This document shows positions 6,261-14,669 of a stretch of DNA of 21,855 nt, one piece after another. The stretch is from positions 1-21,855 of the forward strand of contig CANJJT010000069.1 in assembly GCA_947474715.1 (NCBI GenBank), read 5' to 3'. The DNA comes from CAIYPG01 sp903864555 (lineage in GTDB: Bacteria > Pseudomonadota > Gammaproteobacteria > Burkholderiales > SG8-39). Positions within the stretch are counted from its first letter, which is position 1. Each line of letters opens with the position of its first letter. The position numbers and the translations under genes are program-made. Under the pieces are notes generated by a model that saw only the letters and a list, made by a program, of their open reading frames with translations, had not been told where the DNA came from and made no database searches.

Positions 6261-8846
6261 TCAGAACCCGGGGCCGTTCGTTGCCGCCCTCGTCGCCGAG
6301 CCACCTTTGCTCGACTGCACCACCACCGAGGTCGGCTTGATTCGATCGGCATCTCCAGGCAAGCGGGTTACCGGCAACTGCCAGCAAGGACTGACCTGGC
6401 TACACTGCACTGTGCCTATCACCACCGGACGGTCACCTGCGCCATTGGCTTCCTGCAGCAGGTTGATGGGCGCGGTCACACGCGTCATTGCGGTTTGCGG
6501 TAGTAACGTATTGACGCTGTTGAACGCTGACACAAACAGTGTCGGAACCGGTCCGGCAGGGCTTGAGGTCTTGGCCACCACCATCAGCCCGCGACGGCCA
6601 CCCAACTGCGTCCATGTCACACCCTCGATGGTCACGGTGTCGGCAGTGACCACCGGCGTCACCACCGGCGGCGGGGGCGGTGCAATCACCGGCGTCACCA
6701 CCGGCACCACCGGCGGATTGCGCGGCGCGGGCGGCGGTGCCAGCAGTTCTGCCGGCATGCAGGCGCCATTGCGCAACACCAGCGGCGCGGCGCACACGGG
6801 CGGCGCCACCGTCGTCGTGCAACTGCCAGTGCTGGACGCGCAGAAGGTTTCAGCCGGTGTCACCGCCACCGCGAAGGTCGGCGGATCTTTCGGGGGCCAG
6901 GCCAATACGCTGGCATTGCCGTTGAAATCAACCTTGTCACCCACTGGTGTCACGTAGGACAGTATCCGGTTGCGAGCGTCGGTCAGCGGCGCTGCGGTGA
7001 AACGCGGGTCGTTGTACGGGCCGGTCGGCAAGGTGCGTGCCTGCAGGCGCGGATCGACACCTTCGAAGGGATAGGGATCGAGCGGCTGCGGCGTGGACTC
7101 GCAGATCCCGTCCTTGCACCCACCGGGGCTGAGGCGGCGATCCAGCGTCCATGGCAAGCCGGTGAACTGGAAGGGCCAGGCCATCTTGGTCAGGTCGAAC
7201 TCAGCCCATTCGGGGTAACCAACACCGCCGAGATTGGCACCCAGCGGCACCAGATATTCGCCATTGGTCGCCGCTGCGCCCTTGATGTCCACCGTGGTCG
7301 GCGTGATGCCGGCAGCCAGCGCGGCCAGCCGGTGGCCGGTGCGCGCAATGATCTCCCGCGGCATCGGGCTGACGATCGCCAGTTGCTCGGCAATCGATCC
7401 TGCCGGCGTGCTCTGGTTGACCGGACAGAATTGGGCGGGATTACCGAAACGCGGCTCGGCACGCAGATTGCTGCAGGGGTTATCCGTAACCTCTTTTGCC
7501 CCCACAGCGAAATCAACGTTGTATTTAATCTTCCAGATATGGCTGCCGACGCCGGGGACCAGGCCGTTGTTGCTACAGTCGCCGGCACCGCCGATCAGGT
7601 CACAGGCAAGTACCGAAGCCCAGGGCTTCTCGACGCGGCTGTTGGTCACCGGATCATAGTGCAGGGTCCACAGCAGCACATCGGGGCGCAGCGTCGAGAA
7701 ACCGATCAGCAACGTACGCGCCCGCAGGTTTTCGTAGCCAGGCGCGTCCTGCTCCACCTCATCGGGTGCGAGATAGTCCGGCTGGCTGAGATTGCGCCGC
7801 GTCTCCAGCGCGATCTCCGTGACCGAACTGTGGAAGGACAGGAAGCGCACACCGTTGACGGTCTCGAAATTGCCTTCGAGCTTGATATCATCGCCAACGA
7901 GGATCGGCGCCATGCGCCGGGAGTCCGCGACCGGTGTATTGGGTGTCGTCGGACGATTGGTCTGCGGACACAGCGGATCACCGTTGGCGTTGTTGCCCGC
8001 ATTGGAGCGGGCCGTGCCGCCAGCCACCGCCGGAGAGGCATCCACGCCGGTCCCCTGCTCCGGCAGGCCGGCCCAGGTACGCGCCACCCGGCTGGGGAGG
8101 CACATCGGATAGCCGGTCACCGCAGTATTGGTGTAGTTGTCCGGGTCGTTGGTAAAGCGCGGGTCAGCGCTGCAATTGGGACTGCCGGTGGCGCAGCCAA
8201 GGCCCTGCTGCACGGTGTGGCGCTGGGTCGGGTCATTCATCCGCGCCATCATGCCGGTCCCCGGATCCACCGTTGGCGTCAGTGGGTTGGCCGGCGTGCC
8301 GTTGATGCGCATATAGCCGTCAACGTGGTTGATGTAGGTCACTGCGCCGGAGACAACCTCCTGCCCCTTGTCGATCAGCATGTCGCCGGCAATGATGTTG
8401 CCGCCATTGGTGCGGTTGGCGGCAATGCTGGCGTAGGCGCCGGTGCCCGAGGTGTTGCAGCGATCGGTGCTGGCCAGCCCGGTCTCGCCGAGCGCCTTGC
8501 ACGCCGCCGGTGCCTGATCGAAGAACTGCCACAGCGTCAGCCGGTTCGCCGCCAGATCAATCAGCAGGTTGCGCGGGATGGTCACGTACTGACCGCTGAT
8601 CACCATGGTGCCGGCAGACCAGTAGTCCCCCGGGGTGGTCAGGATGATGCGCGAAATCTCGCCGCTGATCGTCACGGAGGTCGCGGCCTGCGCTGTCATC
8701 GGAGCCAGGGCAAACCCGGTCGCGAACATGAGGCTGAGGGCGGCAGCGGCGCGTCGCGCAACGCTCGCTTGCCGGGTTGACTTGGAAGTCATGGCGGATC
8801 CTTGCTCGTTATTGGTTTTGGGAGAAACAGTCAGGTCATATGTCAT
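6261..8846 (-). CDS. Large exported protein of unknown function, paralog B of a tandem pair
   Basis: I do not recognise this family. The 861-residue product has an N-terminal export signal (basic ARRAAAALSLMFATGFALAP, cleavage near TAQA). A long extracytoplasmic region opens with SGEISRIILTTPGDYWSAGT and has many cysteines in conserved contexts (CKALGETGL, CNTSGTG, CATGSPNCS, GGCKDGICE). A Pro/Thr/Val linker lies near plus-strand 6645-6740, and a C-terminal module of about 125 residues starts at DTVTIEGVTW and ends with SSVVVQSSKGG-type residues. There is no C-terminal membrane helix or sorting motif. GGGAGG lies 5 bases before the ATG at 8846, just 13 bases after the stop of the preceding paralog. 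An alternative ATG at 8792 also has AAGGA and would give a shorter leader. It is probably the second gene of a two-gene operon. Confidence 0.85.
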   Translation of the reverse strand: MTYDLTVSPKTNNEQGSAMTSKSTRQASVARRAAAALSLMFATGFALAPMTAQAATSVTISGEISRIILTTPGDYWSAGTMVISGQYVTIPRNLLIDLAANRLTLWQFFDQAPAACKALGETGLASTDRCNTSGTGAYASIAANRTNGGNIIAGDMLIDKGQEVVSGAVTYINHVDGYMRINGTPANPLTPTVDPGTGMMARMNDPTQRHTVQQGLGCATGSPNCSADPRFTNDPDNYTNTAVTGYPMCLPSRVARTWAGLPEQGTGVDASPAVAGGTARSNAGNNANGDPLCPQTNRPTTPNTPVADSRRMAPILVGDDIKLEGNFETVNGVRFLSFHSSVTEIALETRRNLSQPDYLAPDEVEQDAPGYENLRARTLLIGFSTLRPDVLLWTLHYDPVTNSRVEKPWASVLACDLIGGAGDCSNNGLVPGVGSHIWKIKYNVDFAVGAKEVTDNPCSNLRAEPRFGNPAQFCPVNQSTPAGSIAEQLAIVSPMPREIIARTGHRLAALAAGITPTTVDIKGAAATNGEYLVPLGANLGGVGYPEWAEFDLTKMAWPFQFTGLPWTLDRRLSPGGCKDGICESTPQPLDPYPFEGVDPRLQARTLPTGPYNDPRFTAAPLTDARNRILSYVTPVGDKVDFNGNASVLAWPPKDPPTFAVAVTPAETFCASSTGSCTTTVAPPVCAAPLVLRNGACMPAELLAPPPAPRNPPVVPVVTPVIAPPPPPVVTPVVTADTVTIEGVTWTQLGGRRGLMVVAKTSSPAGPVPTLFVSAFNSVNTLLPQTAMTRVTAPINLLQEANGAGDRPVVIGTVQCSQVSPCWQLPVTRLPGDADRIKPTSVVVQSSKGGSATRAATNGPGF

Positions 8847-8859
8847 GGCGGCCTCCCGA

Positions 8860-11448
8860 TCAGAACGATTGATTGTTGGTGGGCAGCTGCGTCGCGGTGC
8901 CACCCTTGCTTGACTGCACCACCACCGAGCTTGGCTTCACGTCACGCGGCAGCCGGGTCAGCGGCAGTTGCCAGCAGGGATCTGTGGCCGAGCACTGCAC
9001 TGCACCGACATCCGTGGCGATGGGCGTCACCGAGCGGGTCATTGCGGTCTGGGGCAACAGCACGTTGGCGCCATTGAAGGCCGTGACCAGCAGATTGGGA
9101 ACCGGGCCGGCCGGCTGGGAGGACTTGGCGATGACCCGGAGGCCGCGCTGACCGCCGATCGGCACCCACACCACACGGCTGATGGTCACGGTATCGACGG
9201 CCGGCGGCGTGACAGGTGGCGTGACGGGTGGCGTGACAGGCGGAGTCACCGCCGTGTTAAAGCTTGGCGGTGCTGGCGGTTCATCGGCCTCGACCGTAAT
9301 CAGCGCCTGCACGCAGGACCCGTTCTGCAGCACCAGCGGCGGCGTGCAAACGGGCGGTGCCACCGGCTGCATGCAGCTGGTATTACCGGTGGCAGCACCC
9401 TTGGCGCAATAAACGATCTGCGGAGTGACATGGATGGGCAAGGCAACCGGATCGGCCGGTGGCCAGGCCAGTACGCTGGCATCACCGTTGAAGTCATACA
9501 CCGCGGGCTCGGCGGTGCCGATGCGGGTCATATGGGACAGTACGCGGTTGCGCACATCGCTCAGCGGTGCCGCGGTGAATTTCGGATCGTTATAGGTGCC
9601 AACCGGAATGTTGCGGGCCTGGGTACGCGGATCGAGGCCTTCGAACGGGTAAGGGTCGAGCGGCTGCGGCGTGGTTTCACAGCCATCCTTGCAACCACCG
9701 GGGCTCAAGCGACGGTCGAGGGTCCACGGCATCGACGTGAAGAAAAACGGCATCGCGGTCTTGGTCAGGTCGACCTCGACCATTTCGGGCATCCCGATAC
9801 CACCGAGGCCACCCATGCCGAGAATGCCGTTGGCAATGGGGAACAGGTATTCGCCGTTGGTCGCCTGGTTGCCACGGATGTCCACGGTCACTGGCTCGTA
9901 GCCGGCGGCGCGCGCAGCAAGCAGATGGCCGGTACGCATGATGATTTCGCGCGGCAGCGGGCTCAGCACGCCGAAAATGTCATTCAGCGACGCCGCCACA
10001 GCGCTCTGGTTGTTCGGGCAGAAGCCATTACCGAGACGCGGATCGGCACGCAGATGGATGCAGGGATTTCCGCGTTCCCGCGCGCCCTCGAGGAAGTCGA
10101 GGTTGTATTTCAGTTTCCAGATGTTGTTGCCAACGCCTGCGACAAGACCATTGTTCAGGCCGCAGTCGTTGCCTTCACGTGTCACCGTGTCGCAGCCCTT
10201 GGTCGTGCCCAGCGGTTTCTCATGGGGCTGGTTCTGCTCCGGATCGTAATGCACGGTCCAGAACAGCACATCGGGCGGCAATGTCGAGTAGCCGATGAAC
10301 AGACCGCGGATGCGCAGGTTGTTGTAGCCGGGCGCATCAAGCTCGACTTCATCCGGAAACAGATAATCGGGCTGGGTCAGTGCGGTCTTGGTGGCGATGG
10401 CTACCGAGGTGGTCGAGGTGTGGAAGGACAGGAAACGTACGCCGTTGACCACCTCATAATTGCCTTCAAGACTGATGTGATCGCCAACCTTGATCGGCGC
10501 CATGCGCCGCGAGTCGGCTGCCGGGGTATTTGCATTGGCCGGGCGGTTGCCCTGCGGACACAACTCGTCCCCGTTGCCCGGAATCGTGTTGCTGGAGCGT
10601 ACGGTGCCGTTCAACACGACCACTGCCGGAGAAGCATCGGCACCCGTACCCTGCGCCGGCAGGCCGGCCCAGGTCCGTGCCACGCGGCTGGGGATGCACA
10701 TCGGATAGCCGGTGATTGAAGCGTTGGTATAGTTGTCCGGATCATTGCCGAAGCGCGGATCGGGGCTGCAGTTTTCGGATCCGGTCGCGCAGCCGAGACC
10801 TGCCTGTATGGTGTGGCGCGAACTCGGATCGTTCATCCGCGCCAGCAGGCCGGTACCCGGGTCCACCGTCGATGTGGCCGGAATGACCGGTGTGCCGTTG
10901 ATGCGCAGATAGCCATCATTATGGTTAATGTAGGTCACTACCCCAGACACAGCCTCGCGCCCCTTTTCCAGGAACAGGTCGCCGGCGATGATGTTGCCGT
11001 TGCGGGTGCGGTTGGCGGCAACGAAAGCAAAGCCGCCCTTGCCGCTGGTGTTGCAGGTATCGGACTTGGCCAGGCCGGTCTGCCCCAGCGCCTTGCAAGC
11101 CGCCGGCGCCTGGTCGACCAGTTGCCACAGCGTCAGACGGTTTGCCGGCAGATCGGCCAGCAGATTGCGCGGGATGATGATCGACTGGCCGCCGACGACG
11201 ATGGTGCCGCCCGACCAGTAGTCACCGGGGGTGGTCAGCGACAGGTGCTGGATTTCGCCGGAAATCGGGGCAGCAGTGGGTACCACGGCATGGGCCGTAC
11301 CGAGCATCAGGCCGGCACCCAGGGCCAATGTCATGGCGAACTGCCTGGGCAATTTAGATAGGCCTGACCCAAGGACCGCTTGGTCACCCGGGCTTGCTTT
11401 ACCAGTTACTTTCCGTAGGCTAGGAAGCCGCCCCAAGAACCTGTTCAT
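8860..11448 (-). CDS. Large exported protein of unknown function, paralog A of a tandem pair
   Basis: This 862-residue protein is closely related to the next gene along its whole length: SGEIQHLSLTTPGDYWSGGT, NRLTLWQLVDQAPAACKALG, AANRTRNGNIIAGD and LSPGGCKDGCETTPQPLDPY all have near-identical counterparts there. The export signal has an unusually long polar part before the hydrophobic run AMTLALGAGLMLGTAHA (38-54). The conserved cysteines suggest disulfides in the periplasm or outside the cell. A TPPV repeat linker separates the body from a C-terminal module beginning at DTVTISRVVW. The frame is open to 11526, but the ATG at 11448 is preceded by AGGAG at 6 bases, and the upstream ATG lies inside a putative -24/-12 promoter. 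Function is unknown. The divergent two-component genes are candidate regulators. Confidence 0.88.
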   Translation of the reverse strand: MNRFLGRLPSLRKVTGKASPGDQAVLGSGLSKLPRQFAMTLALGAGLMLGTAHAVVPTAAPISGEIQHLSLTTPGDYWSGGTIVVGGQSIIIPRNLLADLPANRLTLWQLVDQAPAACKALGQTGLAKSDTCNTSGKGGFAFVAANRTRNGNIIAGDLFLEKGREAVSGVVTYINHNDGYLRINGTPVIPATSTVDPGTGLLARMNDPSSRHTIQAGLGCATGSENCSPDPRFGNDPDNYTNASITGYPMCIPSRVARTWAGLPAQGTGADASPAVVVLNGTVRSSNTIPGNGDELCPQGNRPANANTPAADSRRMAPIKVGDHISLEGNYEVVNGVRFLSFHTSTTSVAIATKTALTQPDYLFPDEVELDAPGYNNLRIRGLFIGYSTLPPDVLFWTVHYDPEQNQPHEKPLGTTKGCDTVTREGNDCGLNNGLVAGVGNNIWKLKYNLDFLEGARERGNPCIHLRADPRLGNGFCPNNQSAVAASLNDIFGVLSPLPREIIMRTGHLLAARAAGYEPVTVDIRGNQATNGEYLFPIANGILGMGGLGGIGMPEMVEVDLTKTAMPFFFTSMPWTLDRRLSPGGCKDGCETTPQPLDPYPFEGLDPRTQARNIPVGTYNDPKFTAAPLSDVRNRVLSHMTRIGTAEPAVYDFNGDASVLAWPPADPVALPIHVTPQIVYCAKGAATGNTSCMQPVAPPVCTPPLVLQNGSCVQALITVEADEPPAPPSFNTAVTPPVTPPVTPPVTPPAVDTVTISRVVWVPIGGQRGLRVIAKSSQPAGPVPNLLVTAFNGANVLLPQTAMTRSVTPIATDVGAVQCSATDPCWQLPLTRLPRDVKPSSVVVQSSKGGTATQLPTNNQSF
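9203..9250. repeat. 12-base tandem repeat coding for the Thr/Pro linker of paralog A
   Basis: Four 12-base units start at 9203, 9215, 9227 and 9239. The third is GGTGGCGTGACA, and the others differ from it by one to a few bases. Read on the minus strand they encode repeated Thr-Pro-Pro-Val. Paralog B has a different, Pro/Val/Ile-rich linker at the same place, so the linker changes faster than the domains it joins. Confidence 0.85.
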
Positions 11449-11514
11449 CTGTGTCTCCTGACGTTGACTTTCAAACTGCAAATGAATCGAGAAAGATTTC
11501 ATCGGTTTCACAAA

Positions 11515-11530
11515 TGCGATTTGCATGCCA
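11515..11530 (-). promoter_or_regulatory. Putative sigma-54 (-24/-12) promoter for the exported paralog operon
   Basis: On the minus strand the sequence reads TGGCATGCAAATCGCA. Compared with TGGCACGNNNNTTGCW it keeps both invariant doublets (GG and GC) with the required 10-base gap and differs at two other positions. Transcription would start near 11504 and give a leader of about 55 bases to the ATG at 11448. No sigma-54 activator is encoded in the window. Confidence 0.5.
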
Positions 11531-11615
11531 CCCCTGGAAATTCTCTATTAATCCCAATAAAACAGCATGTTAATAAAAAATGTCCTATCAAAAGCCACCT
11601 TACATCGTCGAAAAA

Positions 11616-11643
11616 ATGACATGTCTTGGCGGTGATATGACAT
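11616..11643. promoter_or_regulatory. Twin ATGACAT heptamers, candidate activator site
   Basis: ATGACAT occurs at 11616-11622 and again at 11637-11643. The starts are 21 bases apart, about two helical turns, so both copies face the same side of DNA. They lie some 110-140 bases upstream of the predicted -24/-12 start, which is where enhancer-type activators bind. They could equally be the direct-repeat target of the divergent OmpR-type regulator. Confidence 0.35.
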
Positions 11644-11859
11644 AAATGAAATATAAAAGTAATAAATAAAACCGATATGGAATAAATGATTGATGCGTCA
11701 TGTGCCATGCCCTTGCGGGGTAAAATTCCGGCTTCACTCGGTGGAAAACTGCCTGCCAGTGCTGGGGACATCAAAACTTGCGATGAGCATCCCTTCTCGG
11801 CCAATACAAATGTGCAGTCATCCCATCACTCGCGGGAAAAGACGATTGGATCCAAGTCC

Positions 11860-12564
11860 ATGGAGCGACATATCCGCCATCGCTTGCTAGTCATTGAGGA
11901 CGATGCCGTCCTTGCCGATGGCATCAGCGCCATCCTCCGGGGCAAGGGCTACTCGGTGCATTGCCTCAGTGACGGCATTCATGCCCATGATGTGCTGATA
12001 GCCGAGCACTATGACCTTGTCATACTCGACCTGGGCTTGCCCCGCATGGATGGACTGGAGTTGCTCAAACGCTTGCGCGCACGGCAGGACCGCATTCCCG
12101 TGCTGATCATTTCAGCCAGAAATGCTGTTGAAGAGCGCGTCAAGGGTTTGCAGGCAGGTGCGGATGGCTACCTGATCAAGCCCTTTGACCTGACCGAGTT
12201 TGAAGCCCATGTTGAATCGCTGCTCAGGCGTCACGCAGCAGAAAAAACCCTCGGGTCTGCCGCGGGCGGGCCGTCGACCGGTTCATCCGTCCCCGTTGTC
12301 ATGGCAAACGACAAGCGCATCGATTTCACACCGCGAGAACACGATATTCTGGGGGTGCTGTTTGCCAGTGGCGGGAAGGTCGTCAGCAAGGCCAGCCTCA
12401 ACAAACTTGTTGCAGCCGAGGGAGAAGATCTCTCCGACAATGTCTTTCAGGTCAGCATTACACGGCTTCGCAAAAAGCTGGAGGGTTCCGACCTGAGCAT
12501 CCGGACCATCCGCGGCTTTGGCTACCTGCTGCAGATCCGTCGTGATGCCGAGTCACACGACTAG
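11860..12564 (+). CDS. OmpR/PhoB-family response regulator
   Basis: This 234-residue two-domain regulator has a receiver domain at residues 8-122 with the acidic pair Asp14/Asp15, the phosphoacceptor Asp57 (VILDLGLPRMDG), Ser85 at the Thr/Ser switch and Lys107 in LIKPFD. After a short Gly/Ser linker comes a winged-helix domain with the family features FTPREHDILGVLF, SDNVFQVSITRLRKKL and IRTIRGFGYLL. Phosphorylation by a partner kinase would drive DNA binding to direct repeats. It most resembles the QseB/TctD subgroup by eye. The ATG at 11860 places the receiver at the usual distance from the N-terminus, although the ribosome binding site is weak. The sensor kinase follows on the same strand. 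The divergent exported-protein operon is a plausible target. Confidence 0.93.
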   Translation: MERHIRHRLLVIEDDAVLADGISAILRGKGYSVHCLSDGIHAHDVLIAEHYDLVILDLGLPRMDGLELLKRLRARQDRIPVLIISARNAVEERVKGLQAGADGYLIKPFDLTEFEAHVESLLRRHAAEKTLGSAAGGPSTGSSVPVVMANDKRIDFTPREHDILGVLFASGGKVVSKASLNKLVAAEGEDLSDNVFQVSITRLRKKLEGSDLSIRTIRGFGYLLQIRRDAESHD

Positions 12565-12634
12565 CACGCGCAGCCAAGCCCATGAATCAGGCGAAACAAG
12601 AATTGCCTTCCCATGCCTGCAGCCATCTTTTTCA

Positions 12635-14122
12635 ATGAGTGACAAGCCCGAACAAGGCGCTGAATCCGCGCAAGCCCACGATGGCAGGGCAGGGCTGCCA
12701 TTCGTCAATGACAATTCCACAGGACTTTTCTTTTTTCTTTTTGCACTCAACATCCTGAGCCTGCTGATGATTGCCAGGGTCAATCAGTTGCTCCAGGAGG
12801 AGTACGTCGAACTGGCCGCTTCGCATGCCCTCTGGGACAGCGCCAGCCAGCGTGGCGCCGCGCTATCAAAAGCTGCGCAGGACGCCACCGCGCCCGCGAA
12901 CGACATATTCGACAACCTTCATTACGATACCGAACGTGCCCGACTGCTTGCTGCATCAGCCGATTTTCACAAGCTGGTTGATGCAGAGAGGAAGCTGCTT
13001 GCGGATCTGCCTGTTCGCGCCCAGCGGGATCGACTGATCGCCAACCTTGACGACGCGGAAAAGCAATTTCGCCGGATGATTGAAGCTTCGGAGAAGGTTT
13101 TTGCTTCGTTTGCGAATGGGAAGAAACTGGAAGCAGGTGGCCATATGGCAGTGGCCGACCAACTGCACCGGGCATTCTCCGACAGCATGGCCATCAGGGC
13201 ATCCTTGATCAGCGGCATTCAATCCGATTTGTTTTTGCAAGGCGAGCAGTATCGCAAGGGCCTGGGAAGACTGGCATTGTCTGGTGCACTGATGATTGCG
13301 GCACTCGCTGGCTTTCTGGCGATCTATGGCGGACAACTATCCCGGAAAATGCGCCAGACAGTGGCCAGCGTGCGCCTCGGCGAGGATAGGCTCAGGCATT
13401 CCGAGGCGGAATTGCGCAAAAGCAACAGTCATCTGGAAAGAATGCTGACAAGTCAGAGCCGGTTTGTCGGAGCCGCTGCGCACCAATTACGCACGCCGAT
13501 TGCCGGCATCAGGCTACAAGTGGAACGAGCCCTGAAGGCCACAGATCCGGCCGATAAGCATGCCGCCCTTGAACAAGTGGGTATAGCCACCAAGCGCCTC
13601 GTCAATTTATCCAATCAATTACTGACCTTGGCCAGTGTGGATCAGGAATCTCCGGGAAATATCCGGTTCGAGAAGATCAATCTGGTGGAGTTAGTCAGGG
13701 AGGTTGGATTTCGATGGGTTGACGTTGCATTGGAAAAAGACATCGACATCGAATTCATCGAGGGTGAAGCCGTTGTTGAAGTGACTGCCAACCCCCTCCT
13801 TCTCGAAGAGCTGGTGTCCAACCTGATCGATAACGCCATCCGGTACAGCCCGAAAGCAACGCGGACTGCAATCACCGTTTTGCCCGGCCCCGGACCACAA
13901 ATCCTGGTCGAGGACGAGGGCCAGGGAATACCCGTGGACAGTCGCGAAAAGGTTTTCGAGCGTTTCTACCGACTGTCCGAGGCCGGGACGGAGGGCTCAG
14001 GGCTAGGCCTGGCCATTGTCCGGGATATTGCTCGCCTCCATCAGGCCGAGGTGACGATAGAGTCGAGGGAGAGTGGCCTGGGTACGCGGGTACGCGTCAG
14101 CTTTCCACCTAAGACAACGTAA
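12635..14122 (+). CDS. Membrane sensor histidine kinase, partner of the preceding regulator
   Basis: The 495-residue product has a first membrane helix at 29-49 and a helical periplasmic region of about 160 residues that includes DATAPANDIFDN and resembles four-helix-bundle sensors. A second membrane helix lies at 213-231. A coiled linker leads to the HisKA box GAAAHQLRTPIAGI with phosphoacceptor His283. The ATP-binding domain shows the N-box NLIDNAIRYSP, the G1 box EDEGQGIP, the F box FERFYR and the G2 box GSGLGLAIVRDIA, all intact. The HQLRTP form is typical of TctE/QseC-like kinases. The start is uncertain: the frame is open to 12518, an ATG at 12545 overlaps the regulator's end, and the ATG at 12635 lacks a clear ribosome binding site but gives the expected short cytoplasmic N-terminus. 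Confidence 0.92.
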   Translation: MSDKPEQGAESAQAHDGRAGLPFVNDNSTGLFFFLFALNILSLLMIARVNQLLQEEYVELAASHALWDSASQRGAALSKAAQDATAPANDIFDNLHYDTERARLLAASADFHKLVDAERKLLADLPVRAQRDRLIANLDDAEKQFRRMIEASEKVFASFANGKKLEAGGHMAVADQLHRAFSDSMAIRASLISGIQSDLFLQGEQYRKGLGRLALSGALMIAALAGFLAIYGGQLSRKMRQTVASVRLGEDRLRHSEAELRKSNSHLERMLTSQSRFVGAAAHQLRTPIAGIRLQVERALKATDPADKHAALEQVGIATKRLVNLSNQLLTLASVDQESPGNIRFEKINLVELVREVGFRWVDVALEKDIDIEFIEGEAVVEVTANPLLLEELVSNLIDNAIRYSPKATRTAITVLPGPGPQILVEDEGQGIPVDSREKVFERFYRLSEAGTEGSGLGLAIVRDIARLHQAEVTIESRESGLGTRVRVSFPPKTT

Positions 14123-14193
14123 AGGCACCAATGAACCTGACAGCCTGTGTGGCGGTCAGGTCATCACTGCGGATTCGCTATGGCCTTCTCAAA

Positions 14194-14224
14194 CCCAATC
14201 GACCTGTCATTTCTTCCGATTGGG
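14194..14224 (+). other. Stem-loop downstream of the histidine kinase gene
   Basis: CCCAATCG at 14194-14201 pairs perfectly with CGATTGGG at 14217-14224 across a 15-base loop. No T-run follows, so a role as an intrinsic terminator is doubtful. A smaller hairpin (CCTGAC with GTCAGG) precedes it at about 14135-14160. Confidence 0.45.
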
Positions 14225-14273
14225 ATGTGCCCTGTAAATAAGCGTTTGCACTTACTCGCAAGTCGGCAGGACA

Positions 14274-14650
14274 ATGAAGTTCATTACTCCGCCGGTATCC
14301 ATCATGTCATTACCCTCTGAACCAGGCCTCGTCCCAGGCCAGCAGGAAAAGCGCAAGCTGCCTACAAGCTGTTCATCCGGACGGAAACAGGGCAGCGCCA
14401 TGCCGTGAGTGGCATCAATGATATTTCAGCGTCTGGCATCAACATCTTGCTCAGTCACCAGCTAGCACCGGGAGCAAAGATCATTGTCGAATACCTTGAT
14501 CCGTCCGTTGGGCTGCAGGTCTACGGCATGGTGATGTGGTGCACGCCTTCAGCGACATCGCTGCCGGCGTCCCAGGCTGAAGCCCTTTACCTCGCGGGCC
14601 TGGAACTGCACAGTTCCTCTCTGTTGACCACATTCCTGCCCGAGGTGTGA
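14274..14650 (+). pseudogene. PilZ-domain gene, apparently frameshifted
   Basis: The longest simple ORF starts at a GTG at 14405 and encodes 81 residues containing INDISASGINILLSHQL. This is the DxSxxG half of a PilZ domain (c-di-GMP receptor), followed by the beta strands AKIIVEYLD and LQVYGMVMWC. The same frame stays open back to 14321 without a start and reads YKLFIRTETGQRHAV just before it, as a PilZ strand should. In another frame, ATGs at 14274 and 14304 lead into GLVPGQQEKRKLP, a plausible PilZ N-terminus. Adding one base after the CC at 14361-14362 joins the two frames exactly (KRKLP then YKLFIRT). The gene therefore looks broken by a one-base deletion, or the sequence has an error there. 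Even if intact, the RxxxR motif would be degenerate. Confidence 0.6.
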
Positions 14651-14669
14651 CCGCTTGAAGGACGCTCAG

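Larger units (their letters stand above)
11449..11859. other. Divergent regulatory region between exported paralogs and response regulator
   Basis: About 410 bases separate the two divergent start codons. The centre (about 11530-11700) is very AT-rich compared with the rest of the window. It contains the sigma-54-like site at 11515-11530 and a pair of ATGACAT heptamers at 11616 and 11637. The response-regulator frame is open through 11686-11859, but this part lacks receiver-domain sequence and is taken as leader. TAAAAT at 11721-11726 could be a -10 for the plus-strand genes; no good -35 accompanies it. Confidence 0.55.

Noticed and set aside
7332..8780. 482-codon plus-strand ORF opposite exported paralog B
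   Set aside because: It is antisense of a GC-rich gene, has His/Arg/Gly-rich composition, and the minus strand holds a conserved paralog with export signal.
8968..10719. 583-codon plus-strand ORF opposite exported paralog A
   Set aside because: Same reason as the ORF opposite paralog B: both arise by antisense reading of related genes, not from coding on this strand.
11686..11859. N-terminal extension of the response regulator
   Set aside because: Receiver domains begin within about 10 residues of the start; the 58 extra residues lack any domain.
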